Part shown: in pieces, positions 1-9,771 of the stretch | Layout: each line of letters starts with the position of its first letter | How positions within the stretch are numbered: position 1 is the stretch's first letter | Source of the DNA: DASRJX01 sp035649235 | GTDB lineage: Bacteria > Acidobacteriota > Polarisedimenticolia > Gp22-AA2 | Direction: 5' to 3' | DNA length: 10,206 nt | Assembly (NCBI GenBank): GCA_035649235.1 | Contig: DASRJX010000255.1 | Coordinates: 1 to 10,206 of the forward strand | The notes under the pieces: generated by a model | Databases searched by the model: none | What the model was told of the DNA's origin: nothing | Seen by the model: only the letters and a program-made list of their open reading frames with translations | Position numbers and translations under genes: made by a program

Positions 1-1
1 C

Positions 2-658
2 AAGCGCAAGCGCATCGGCGCCGAGTTCATCGCGGTGTTCGAGGAGCAGGCGCGACAGCTGGGCGACATCCCGTGGCTGGCCCAGGGCACGTTGTACCCG
101 GACGTCATCGAGTCCGTGTCGCACCGCGGCCCCTCGGCGACCATCAAGACGCACCACAACGTGGGCGGATTGCCCACGACCATGACGTTCAAGCTCGTGG
201 AGCCGCTCCGGGAGCTGTTCAAGGACGAGGTGCGGCGCGTCGGCCTCGAGCTCGGGCTCGACCGGCGGTTCGTCATGCGCCATCCGTTCCCGGGGCCCGG
301 ACTGGCGGTGCGGATCCTCGGGGAGGTGACGCGCGACCGGCTCGCGCTCCTCCGTAGGGCCGACGCCATCTTCATCGACGAGCTCGTCGCAGATGGGCTC
401 TACGACGGCGTCGCCCAGGCGTTCGTCGTGCTGCTACCCGTGAAGTCGGTCGGGGTGATGGGAGACGGCCGCACCTACGAGAATGTGGCGGCGATCCGGG
501 CGGTGACGACGGACGATTTCATGACCGCCGACTGGGCGCGCCTGCCGCATGAGTTCCTGGCGCGGGTCTCGTCGCGCATCGTCAACGAGGTGCGGGGCAT
601 CAACCGGGTGGTGTACGACGTCAGCAGCAAGCCCCCGGCGACCATCGAGTGGGAGTGA
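2..658 (+). CDS. guaA: GMP synthase (glutamine-hydrolysing), C-terminal part; 5' end outside the window
   Basis: This enzyme aminates XMP to GMP using glutamine and ATP, the last step of de novo GMP synthesis in the cytosol. Only the last 218 codons are present; the N-terminal glutamine amidotransferase domain and the ATP-binding P-loop lie upstream of the window. What remains is the end of the ATP-pyrophosphatase domain (WLAQGTLYPDVIES, visible residues 25-38; KTHHNVGGLP, 49-58) and the whole GMP-synthase dimerisation domain (RHPFPGPGLAVR, 93-104; SVGVMGDGRTYENV). It ends in the diagnostic KPPATIEWE. From memory it follows E. coli GuaA closely to the last residue. The reading frame is open from base 2 and stops with TGA at 656-658. 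The next gene starts 4 bases later and its ribosome binding site overlaps this stop, so the pair is probably cotranscribed. The only defect is truncation by the window edge. Confidence 0.98.
   Translation, partial: KRKRIGAEFIAVFEEQARQLGDIPWLAQGTLYPDVIESVSHRGPSATIKTHHNVGGLPTTMTFKLVEPLRELFKDEVRRVGLELGLDRRFVMRHPFPGPGLAVRILGEVTRDRLALLRRADAIFIDELVADGLYDGVAQAFVVLLPVKSVGVMGDGRTYENVAAIRAVTTDDFMTADWARLPHEFLARVSSRIVNEVRGINRVVYDVSSKPPATIEWE
651..657 (+). promoter_or_regulatory. Ribosome binding site of dnaE, overlapping the guaA stop codon
   Basis: GGGAGTGA begins at 651, and its GGGAG core ends 7 bases before the ATG at 663. The site covers the last guaA codons and its TGA stop. A ribosome finishing guaA would therefore sit on the dnaE start region, which suggests translational coupling. 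It also supports 663 as the start, although the frame is open further upstream inside guaA. Confidence 0.7.
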
Positions 659-662
659 GCTG

Positions 663-4123
<3,461 letters not shown>

Positions 4124-4127
<4 letters not shown>

Positions 4128-4153
4128 CAGGCCGCGTCACCGTCCCTTATCCT
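4124..4153 (+). promoter_or_regulatory. Candidate sigma-70-type promoter for metK-ahcY
   Basis: A perfect TTGACA (4124-4129) overlaps the dnaE stop codon. It is followed after 18 bases by TATCCT (4148-4153), which matches 4 of 6 positions of TATAAT. Transcription would start near 4160, giving a leader of about 60 bases before metK. The position, in the largest intergenic gap of the window and just before a new functional unit, supports the call. The weak -10 and 18-base spacer keep it tentative. Confidence 0.45.
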
Positions 4154-4158
4154 TACCG

Positions 4159-4214
4159 CTTCTCCTTGGTAGGTCTATCGTTACGCCCCGGCACGTCGCT
4201 GCGGTCAGGAGGGG
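4159..4214 (+). promoter_or_regulatory. Possible Shine-Dalgarno-sequestering helix in the metK leader
   Basis: CTTCTCCT (4159-4166) can pair with AGGAGGGG (4207-4214), the metK ribosome binding site. This gives 8 continuous pairs, two of them G-U, closing a 40-base loop. The 5' strand lies at the predicted transcription start. Such a helix would hide the ribosome binding site and could tune metK translation. It matches no SAM riboswitch class that I recognise, and a pyrimidine-rich stretch pairing with an SD can occur by chance. Confidence 0.25.
4207..4214 (+). promoter_or_regulatory. Ribosome binding site of metK
   Basis: AGGAGGGG ends 6 bases before the ATG at 4221. It is a near-perfect Shine-Dalgarno sequence and fixes the metK start. 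Confidence 0.85.
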
Positions 4215-4220
4215 TTCTGC

Positions 4221-5372
4221 ATGGTGAAGGGCAGGCACCTGTTCACGTCCGAGTCGGTCACGGAAGGGCATCCGGACAAGATCGCCGATCAGATCTCGGA
4301 CGCCATCCTCGATGAGGCTCTGAAGAGCGATCCGAAATCGCGCGTGGCCATCGAGACCCTCGTCACGACCGGGCTCGGCATCGTGGCCGGCGAGATGACC
4401 ACGCGGGCCTATATCGACATCCCCGCGGTCGTGCGGGAGACGATCCGTCAGGTCGGCTACACGCGGGCCGACTACGGCTTCGATGCCGACACCTGCGGCG
4501 TCCTGGTGACCATCGACAGGCAGTCTCCCGACATCGCCATGGGCGTCGATACCGGAGGCGCGGGGGACCAGGGGATGATGTTCGGCTACGCCTGCCGTGA
4601 GACGCCGGAGCTCATGCCGATGCCGATCCAGCTGGCCCACCGGCTGGCGCAGCGGCTGGGGGAGGTGCGTAGGAGCGGTCAGTTCCCCTACCTGCGGCCG
4701 GACGGGAAGTCTCAGGTGACGATCGAGTATCAGGACGGCCGCCCGATGCGCGTCGAGGCGATCGTGCTGTCGACGCAGCACGCGGAGGAGGCGAAGATCG
4801 AGGACCTGCGGAGGGACCTGGAGGCCGAAGTCATCCGCCCGGTCATCGGCGAAGGGCTTCGGGACGGCAAGACGAAGGTCCACATCAATCCGACGGGCCG
4901 CTTCGTGATCGGCGGACCCCAGGGGGACACCGGGGTCACAGGTCGCAAGATCATCGTCGACACCTACGGAGGCTACGCGCCGCACGGAGGGGGCGCCTTC
5001 TCCGGCAAGGACCCCACCAAGGTCGACCGATCGGCGGCCTACATGGCGCGCTACATCGCCAAGAACGTGGTGGCGGCAGGGCTGGCCGAGCGGGTCCAGG
5101 TGCAGATCGCCTATGCCATCGGCGTGGCCGATCCCGTGTCCGTGATGGTCGACACCTTCGGCACGGCCAAGGTGGCCGACGACAAGTTGGTGGCGCTCAT
5201 CCGCGATCAGTTCGGGCTGAAGCCCCGGGAGATCATCGAGTCTCTCGACCTGCTCCGCCCGGTCTATCTCAAGACCGCGGCCTACGGCCATTTCGGCCGG
5301 AGCGGGCCGGGGTTCACGTGGGAGAAGACCGACAGGGCCGAGGCGCTGCGCCGGGCGGCCGGCCTCGGCTAG
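4221..5372 (+). CDS. metK: S-adenosylmethionine synthetase (methionine adenosyltransferase)
   Basis: Makes SAM from methionine and ATP in the cytosol, releasing phosphate and diphosphate. The product is 383 aa, normal for the bacterial family. The N-terminus carries FTSESVTEGHPDKIADQ (8-24), including the ATP/metal residues H17 and D19. The family signature GAGDQGMMFGYA is at 113-124, followed by RPDGKSQV (159-166), the loop GDTGVTGRK (235-243), and the second signature GGGAFSGKDPTKVDRS (256-271) with K263, K267 and D269. The C-terminus HFGRSGPGFTWEKTD (357-371) is also typical. All catalytic residues I can place are present. The start is set by the AGGAGGGG six bases upstream. It follows dnaE by 93 bases with a candidate promoter between them, and precedes ahcY by 9 bases, so these two appear to form a SAM-cycle operon. 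No methionine synthase or methylenetetrahydrofolate reductase gene is in view. Confidence 0.98.
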   Translation: MVKGRHLFTSESVTEGHPDKIADQISDAILDEALKSDPKSRVAIETLVTTGLGIVAGEMTTRAYIDIPAVVRETIRQVGYTRADYGFDADTCGVLVTIDRQSPDIAMGVDTGGAGDQGMMFGYACRETPELMPMPIQLAHRLAQRLGEVRRSGQFPYLRPDGKSQVTIEYQDGRPMRVEAIVLSTQHAEEAKIEDLRRDLEAEVIRPVIGEGLRDGKTKVHINPTGRFVIGGPQGDTGVTGRKIIVDTYGGYAPHGGGAFSGKDPTKVDRSAAYMARYIAKNVVAAGLAERVQVQIAYAIGVADPVSVMVDTFGTAKVADDKLVALIRDQFGLKPREIIESLDLLRPVYLKTAAYGHFGRSGPGFTWEKTDRAEALRRAAGLG

Positions 5373-5377
5373 GAGGG
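5371..5377 (+). promoter_or_regulatory. Ribosome binding site of ahcY, deciding a GTG start
   Basis: AGGAGGG begins within the metK TAG stop; its AGGAGG core ends 5 bases before GTG at 5382. The first in-frame ATG (codon 29) lies within conserved enzyme sequence and has no such site, so GTG is preferred. The overlap with the metK stop indicates translational coupling. Confidence 0.8.
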
Positions 5378-5381
5378 AATC

Positions 5382-6653
5382 GTGGCGCGACCGAAGGGAT
5401 TCGAAGTCAAGGACGTGTCCTTCGCGGCGAAGGGGGGGACGCGCGTCGAGTGGGCCGATGCCCAGATGCCCGTGCTGCGGGCCATCCGGGAGCGCTTCCA
5501 GAAGGAGACGCCTCTCAAGGGCCTGCGGATCGCCGCCTGCCTGCATGTCACCTCCGAGACGGCGAACCTGGCGCGCACGCTCGCGGCGGGCGGGGCCGAG
5601 GTGCGACTCTGCGCCAGCAACCCGCTGTCGACCCAGGACGAGGTCGCGGCCGCTCTCGTCGACCTGTACGGCATCGCCACCTACGCCATCAAGGGCGAGG
5701 ACAACGACACCTACTACAAGCACATCCTGTCGACGCTCGAGTCGGCCCCGCAGATGACGATGGACGACGGCGCCGACCTGGTCACGGTGCTGCACTCGAA
5801 GCGCCGGGACCTGCTGCCGGCTGTGGTGGCCGGTACGGAGGAGACGACGACCGGCGTGATCCGCCTCACCAGCATGGCGGCGGAAGGGGTCCTCCAGTAT
5901 CCGATCATCGCCGTCAACGACGCCCAGACGAAGCACTTCTTCGACAACCGCTACGGCACGGGCCAGAGCACGCTCGACGGGATCATCCGCGCCACCAACC
6001 TCCTGATCGCAGGCCTCAAGGTGGTGGTCGTCGGCTACGGCTGGTGCGGCCGCGGCGTGGCGCAGCGCGCGAGCGGTCTCGGGGCGCATGTGATCGTGAC
6101 CGAAATCGATCCGGTGAAGGCGATGGAGGCCGTCATGGACGGCTTCGCCGTCATGCCGATGGGGGAGGCGGCCGGACGTGGCGACATCTTCATCACCCTG
6201 ACGGGAAACAAGCACGTCCTGCGGCGCGAGCACTTCGAGGCGATGAAGGACGGCGCGGTGATCGCGAATTCGGGCCACTTCAACGTCGAGATCGACATCC
6301 CGGCGCTCGAGGCGCTGGCCGCCGGACGGCGCGAGCGGCTGCGCGACTTCGTCGACCAGTACCGTCTGAAGGACGGCCGGCGCATCAACCTCCTCGGCGA
6401 GGGCCGGCTGATCAACCTCGCCGCCGCGGAGGGGCATCCGGCGGCGGTCATGGACATGTCGTTCGCCAACCAGGCCCTCTCCATCGAGTACCTGGCGCGC
6501 GAGGGAAGCCGGTTGGACAAGAAGGTCTATCCCGTTCCGGGACCGATCGACCGGGAGATCGCTCGCCTCAAGCTGGCGAGCATGGGCGTCACGATCGACG
6601 CCCTGACGGCGGACCAGACCACCTACCTGTCGAGCTGGTCCGAGGGCACCTAG
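5382..6653 (+). CDS. ahcY: Adenosylhomocysteinase (S-adenosylhomocysteine hydrolase), short C-terminal form
   Basis: Cytosolic NAD-dependent enzyme that splits SAH into adenosine and homocysteine, relieving product inhibition of SAM-dependent methyltransferases. It is 423 aa with a GTG start. Substrate-domain landmarks: LHVTSETANL (54-63), MDDGADL (127-133), GTEETTTGV (151-159), and K184, D188 and N189 in QTKHFFDNRYGTGQS. The NAD-binding Rossmann motif is VVVGYGWCGRG (215-225; G218, G220, G223) with E241 ending the second strand. NSGHFNVEID (296-305) and INLAAAEGHP (344-353) follow. The protein ends in YLSSWSEGT and lacks the Lys/Tyr tail (HYRY-like end) that completes the neighbouring subunit's NAD site in eukaryotic and many bacterial enzymes. 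This resembles the shorter archaeal/Thermotoga-type group. Some archaeal members act on S-inosylhomocysteine, so substrate preference is less certain than family. Its place behind metK supports a role in the methyl cycle. Confidence 0.96.
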   Translation: MARPKGFEVKDVSFAAKGGTRVEWADAQMPVLRAIRERFQKETPLKGLRIAACLHVTSETANLARTLAAGGAEVRLCASNPLSTQDEVAAALVDLYGIATYAIKGEDNDTYYKHILSTLESAPQMTMDDGADLVTVLHSKRRDLLPAVVAGTEETTTGVIRLTSMAAEGVLQYPIIAVNDAQTKHFFDNRYGTGQSTLDGIIRATNLLIAGLKVVVVGYGWCGRGVAQRASGLGAHVIVTEIDPVKAMEAVMDGFAVMPMGEAAGRGDIFITLTGNKHVLRREHFEAMKDGAVIANSGHFNVEIDIPALEALAAGRRERLRDFVDQYRLKDGRRINLLGEGRLINLAAAEGHPAAVMDMSFANQALSIEYLAREGSRLDKKVYPVPGPIDREIARLKLASMGVTIDALTADQTTYLSSWSEGT

Positions 6654-6669
6654 GCGGACGTCCTCCGCC
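6653..6669 (+). other. Short perfect hairpin at the ahcY stop codon
   Basis: GGCGGA (6653-6658) and TCCGCC (6664-6669) form a perfect 6-bp GC-rich stem with a 5-base loop, beginning on the last base of the ahcY stop. No T-run follows, so it is not a standard intrinsic terminator. It could slow transcription or protect the metK-ahcY mRNA end. In GC-rich DNA a stem of this size can also be chance. Confidence 0.25.
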
Positions 6670-6684
6670 GCGCCGGGCGGTCCC

Positions 6685-9600
6685 ATGCGGCTCGACGATT
6701 TCCGACGATCGAGGATCCCTCTAGGCATCGCGCTCGTCGTCGTCTCCTGCTGGCTCCTCTGCGGCGTGCGGCGCACCGCCGGCGACGATCGCGTCGCCAT
6801 ACTCGATTCGCGGCTGGGCCTCGTCTCACCCCGCGTCCTCGAACCAGGATGGCACCTGGCGCCGCCGGGGCTCCTCCGCATCAGCAGCTACCCCGTGCGT
6901 CCCGCGACGCTGTCGGTCGCGGCGGGCGGCGCACGCGAGCCTCTGGCCACGCGCGACGGCACGGCCCTGCTGGCCGACGTCACCCTGCGCTACCAGGTCG
7001 CGCCCGAACGGGTGCTCCAGGTGCACCGCTCGCTCGGCCCGCGCTTCGAGAGCGTGAGCCTGCGCCGCTGGACGCTCGACGCGCTGCGGGCGGAGATGTC
7101 GCGGGCGTCCTACGCCGAGGTCTCGGGCACCCGCACGGAGGACCTGCGCGCCTCCCTCAGCCGCGACCTCACGGAGCGTTGCCGCGAAGCCGGCCTGGTC
7201 CTGCTGTCATGCGAGGTCGGAGTCCGGATCCTGCAGGAGGAGGACGCTGCGGCCGCTTCGGGACAGACGGCGGAGCAGCGCCCCGGGGGACGGGTGCTCT
7301 TCGTCGGCCTCGACGGCGCCGATTGGAACATCATCGATCCGCTCATCGCGTCGGGCCGGCTTCCGACCCTGGCGCGCCTGGCTCGCGAAGGCGTTCGCGC
7401 GAGGCTGCGGACCATCTCGCCGATGCTGTCGCCGGTCATCTGGACCAGCATCGCCACGGGCGTGGTTCCGGCCAGGCACGGCATCCTGGACTTCGTGGCC
7501 GCGACCGAAAGAGAGGGGGAGCGGGTGCCCGTGACCTCGACGCGACGCAAGGTCAAGGCGATCTGGAACGTCCTCACCGAGAGCGGCGTGAAGGTCGGAA
7601 TCGTCGGCTGGTGGGCCACCTATCCCTCCGAGAAGGTCGACGGCTTCATCGTCTCGGACCGCGTGGCCTACCAGCTCTTCGGGGCGCGACCGGCGGAGGA
7701 GCAGGCGCGCCGCGGCAAGGTCTACCCTGAGGCGTTCGACGGTGTGGTGCAGTCGCTGACCGTGGCGCCGGAAGCGATCACGGATCAGGATCTCCGTCCC
7801 TTCATGCGGCTGCCTCCCGACGCGAGCGGCCTGCCGGCCGCCCAGAGCAAGATGGTCGACGACTTCAAGACCCTGCTCGCCTCCACGCGGACCTACCTGG
7901 CCGCGACGCGGGCGCTCACGGGGCGCCATCCGGTCGATTTCACGGCCGTCTATCTGGAGGGGACCGACACGGTGGCCCACCTGTTCATGCCGTACGCTCC
8001 GCCGCCCCTGCAGGGCTCCGACCCGGAGGCGCGGCAGCGCTTCGGACGTACCGTCGACGAGTACTACGGCTACATCGACGGAGAGCTCGGCCGCCTGATT
8101 GGGGATCTCCGGCCCGACACCATCATCGTGGTCTCCGATCACGGCTTCCGGACGGGGGAGAACCGTCCGCTCACCGAATCCCGGATCGGTTACGGAGGGG
8201 CCGCCGACTGGCACCGTAAGTACGGCATCCTCATCCTCCACGGACCGGCGTTCCGGCGTGGAGCGTCTCTCGACGAGGCTTCGGTGCTCGACGTGACGCC
8301 GACGATCCTGCGGCTCTTCGGCCTCCCTGTCGGCGAGGACATGGACGGACGCCCGATCACGGAGGCCTTCGATCCTGGTTTCCTGCAGCGGCACCCGGAG
8401 CGCTACGTGCCGACCTGGGAATCCGGTCTGCGGGCTGAGGCCACGGCCACGCGGGAGGAGGCCGCGGGCGAAAGCGACGCGCCGGATGATTCGACGGGGG
8501 ACTCCGAGCGCATCGAGAAGCTCCGCTCGCTCGGCTACCTGGCGGGAGGGGAGACCGCGAACGCCCACAACAATCGCGGCACGATCCTGTTGGGGGAGGG
8601 GAAGTACGACCAGGCTATCGCCGAGTTCGAGCAGGCTCTCACCGCCTCGGAGAACCCCGCTATCGCCCGGCTCAACATCGCGCGGGCCCACTACAAGAAG
8701 AAGGACTACGCCGCGGCGACGCGCGCGCTCGGCGAGCATCTGAAGCTCCAGCCCCGATCCAAGGAGGCCGAGAACCTCCTGGGGAACATCGCCATGGACC
8801 AGGGCCGTCTCGACGAAGCGGAGGAGCACTTTCGCCGGGCCCTCGGGTACGAGCCGAACTTCGCTGACGCGCGCAACAGCCTGGGGATCCTCCACCAGAA
8901 GAGGGGGCGGAGCGACGAGGCGCTGGAGGAGTTCCGGCGCGTCGTCGCCGTCGACGCCGACTACGCGGAAGCGCACAACAACATCGGCGTCATCATGAAA
9001 GATCGCGGCCGGAAGGAAGAAGCCGTCGCGGCGTTCCGGCGCGCCATCCAGGCCGATCCCAATTTCCCGGGCTCGTACAGCAACCTGGCCTTGGTCCTGG
9101 AGGAGTCGGGGCAGCTCAAGGAAGCGGAGGCGCAGTTCCGCAACGCCCTGCGGCGCGACCCCGGCAACGTTCCGGTGCGCACGAACTTCGGAGGGCTCCT
9201 CTACCTCATGGAACGGTACGACGAAGCGCGCCAGGAGCTGGAGCGGGCGACGACGCTCGACCCGTCCTACGCCTCGGCCTGGAACAACCTGGGAGCGGCC
9301 CTGGGGCGCCTCGGGCGGGTGGACGAGGAGATCGCCGCCTACCGTAAGGCCGCCGATCTGGACCCCGGTTATGCGGACGTGCACCACAATCTCGGCCTGG
9401 CGCTCCTCAAGTCCGGGTCGGCGGAGGCGGGGGAGACCGAGATCCGGCGCGCGCTGGCGCTCGATCCGACGTACGTCCCGGCCTATCTCAACCTGGCGCG
9501 CCGGCTCGTCGATCTCTCGCGCGAGTCCGAGGCCCTCGATCTCCTCGTTCAGGGATCGAAGAAGGCCCCCTCGAGTCCGGATCTCCGCGTCCTCATGGGG

Positions 9601-9771
9601 GAGGTCTATCTCCGGATCGGGCGCACCTCGGAAGCCATCGCGTCGTTCGAGGAGGCGCTGCGACTCAAGCCGGACCAGGCCGATCTGCGCGAGCGGATCC
9701 AATCGCTGCGGGCGGCTCCCTCGCAGGCCCCCGGCGCCGATGGAAATCCCGGTGGGAGGGGGGCCTTCTGA
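6685..9771 (+). CDS. Membrane-anchored SPFH / alkaline-phosphatase-superfamily / TPR fusion protein
   Basis: A 1028-aa multidomain protein whose exact function I do not recognise. Residues 1-10 are arginine-rich and 11-28 form one hydrophobic segment, a membrane anchor or uncleaved signal. Residues about 32-182 look like an SPFH/band 7 domain: GLVSPRVLEPGWHLAPPG, then TRDGTALLADVTLRYQV, the helical part, and GLVLLSCEV. Residues about 202-565 resemble type I phosphodiesterase/nucleotide pyrophosphatase enzymes: FVGLDGADW (D210), LSPVIWTSIATG (S249 at the nucleophile position), RHGI, TDTVAH (D428, H432), VVSDHGF (D485, H486), WH (H510) and VLDVTPTILRLFGLP. A linker with LRSLGYL (613-619) leads into eleven TPR units (624-996). 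With one N-terminal anchor and positive residues before it, the bulk is predicted periplasmic, as in HflK/HflC. V19-V20-S21-C22 could instead be a lipobox. The gene starts 31 bases after ahcY with no strong ribosome binding site, but the next gene overlaps its stop. The substrate is unknown; a phosphodiester, phospholipid or sulfate ester is possible. Confidence 0.88.
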   Translation: MRLDDFRRSRIPLGIALVVVSCWLLCGVRRTAGDDRVAILDSRLGLVSPRVLEPGWHLAPPGLLRISSYPVRPATLSVAAGGAREPLATRDGTALLADVTLRYQVAPERVLQVHRSLGPRFESVSLRRWTLDALRAEMSRASYAEVSGTRTEDLRASLSRDLTERCREAGLVLLSCEVGVRILQEEDAAAASGQTAEQRPGGRVLFVGLDGADWNIIDPLIASGRLPTLARLAREGVRARLRTISPMLSPVIWTSIATGVVPARHGILDFVAATEREGERVPVTSTRRKVKAIWNVLTESGVKVGIVGWWATYPSEKVDGFIVSDRVAYQLFGARPAEEQARRGKVYPEAFDGVVQSLTVAPEAITDQDLRPFMRLPPDASGLPAAQSKMVDDFKTLLASTRTYLAATRALTGRHPVDFTAVYLEGTDTVAHLFMPYAPPPLQGSDPEARQRFGRTVDEYYGYIDGELGRLIGDLRPDTIIVVSDHGFRTGENRPLTESRIGYGGAADWHRKYGILILHGPAFRRGASLDEASVLDVTPTILRLFGLPVGEDMDGRPITEAFDPGFLQRHPERYVPTWESGLRAEATATREEAAGESDAPDDSTGDSERIEKLRSLGYLAGGETANAHNNRGTILLGEGKYDQAIAEFEQALTASENPAIARLNIARAHYKKKDYAAATRALGEHLKLQPRSKEAENLLGNIAMDQGRLDEAEEHFRRALGYEPNFADARNSLGILHQKRGRSDEALEEFRRVVAVDADYAEAHNNIGVIMKDRGRKEEAVAAFRRAIQADPNFPGSYSNLALVLEESGQLKEAEAQFRNALRRDPGNVPVRTNFGGLLYLMERYDEARQELERATTLDPSYASAWNNLGAALGRLGRVDEEIAAYRKAADLDPGYADVHHNLGLALLKSGSAEAGETEIRRALALDPTYVPAYLNLARRLVDLSRESEALDLLVQGSKKAPSSPDLRVLMGEVYLRIGRTSEAIASFEEALRLKPDQADLRERIQSLRAAPSQAPGADGNPGGRGAF
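8554..9672 (+). repeat. Eleven tandem TPR units encoded in the 3' third of the fusion gene
   Basis: Residues 624-996 divide into one 33-residue and ten exact 34-residue TPR units, mostly ending in a DP- or P-type turn (ends at 656, 690, 724, 758, 792, 826, 860, 894, 928, 962, 996). Units 3-9 fit the TPR consensus best (N-L-G/A at positions 8-11, G at about 17, E-A at about 20-21, F/Y at about 24, A at about 27). The units differ at DNA level, so this is an old protein repeat, not a recent DNA expansion. TPR arrays usually form a right-handed superhelix that binds protein partners or peptides. Confidence 0.9.
9754..9763 (+). promoter_or_regulatory. Ribosome binding site of the secreted-protein gene
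   Basis: GGGAGGGGGG lies 7 bases before the ATG at 9771, inside the last codons of the fusion gene. With the TGATG stop-start overlap it indicates coupled translation of the two genes. Confidence 0.65.

Noticed and set aside
549..662. N-terminal extension of dnaE into guaA
   Set aside because: The 38 extra codons overlap guaA, and the translation (Ser/Arg-rich) has no DnaE similarity. The PHP motif begins just after the ATG at 663, which has a ribosome binding site.
4154..4220. SAM riboswitch before metK
   Set aside because: The leader is too short for SAM-I or SAM-IV, and I see none of the conserved bases of SAM-II or the SAM/SAH class. Only the simple SD-pairing helix is reported.
6700..6730. 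Twin-arginine (Tat) signal in the fusion protein
   Set aside because: FRRSRIPLG has two arginines but lacks the S/T-R-R-x-F-L-K context, and the hydrophobic segment fits a membrane anchor or Sec/lipoprotein signal better.
4137..6881. Very long open frame on the - strand (914 codons) opposite metK and ahcY
   Set aside because: It lies antisense to two clear enzyme genes, and its translation is low-complexity, rich in Arg, His, Asp and Val with no recognisable domain. This is what GC-rich codon bias produces on the opposite strand.
8554..9672. DNA-level tandem repeat or recent duplication in the TPR region
   Set aside because: The 102-base periods encode similar folds but differ widely in sequence, so they are ancient protein repeats.
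7207..9702. Long - strand open frame (831 codons) opposite the SPFH-AlkP-TPR gene
   Set aside because: Antisense shadow of a domain-rich gene; composition is skewed to R, V, E, G and D, with no start context or family motif.
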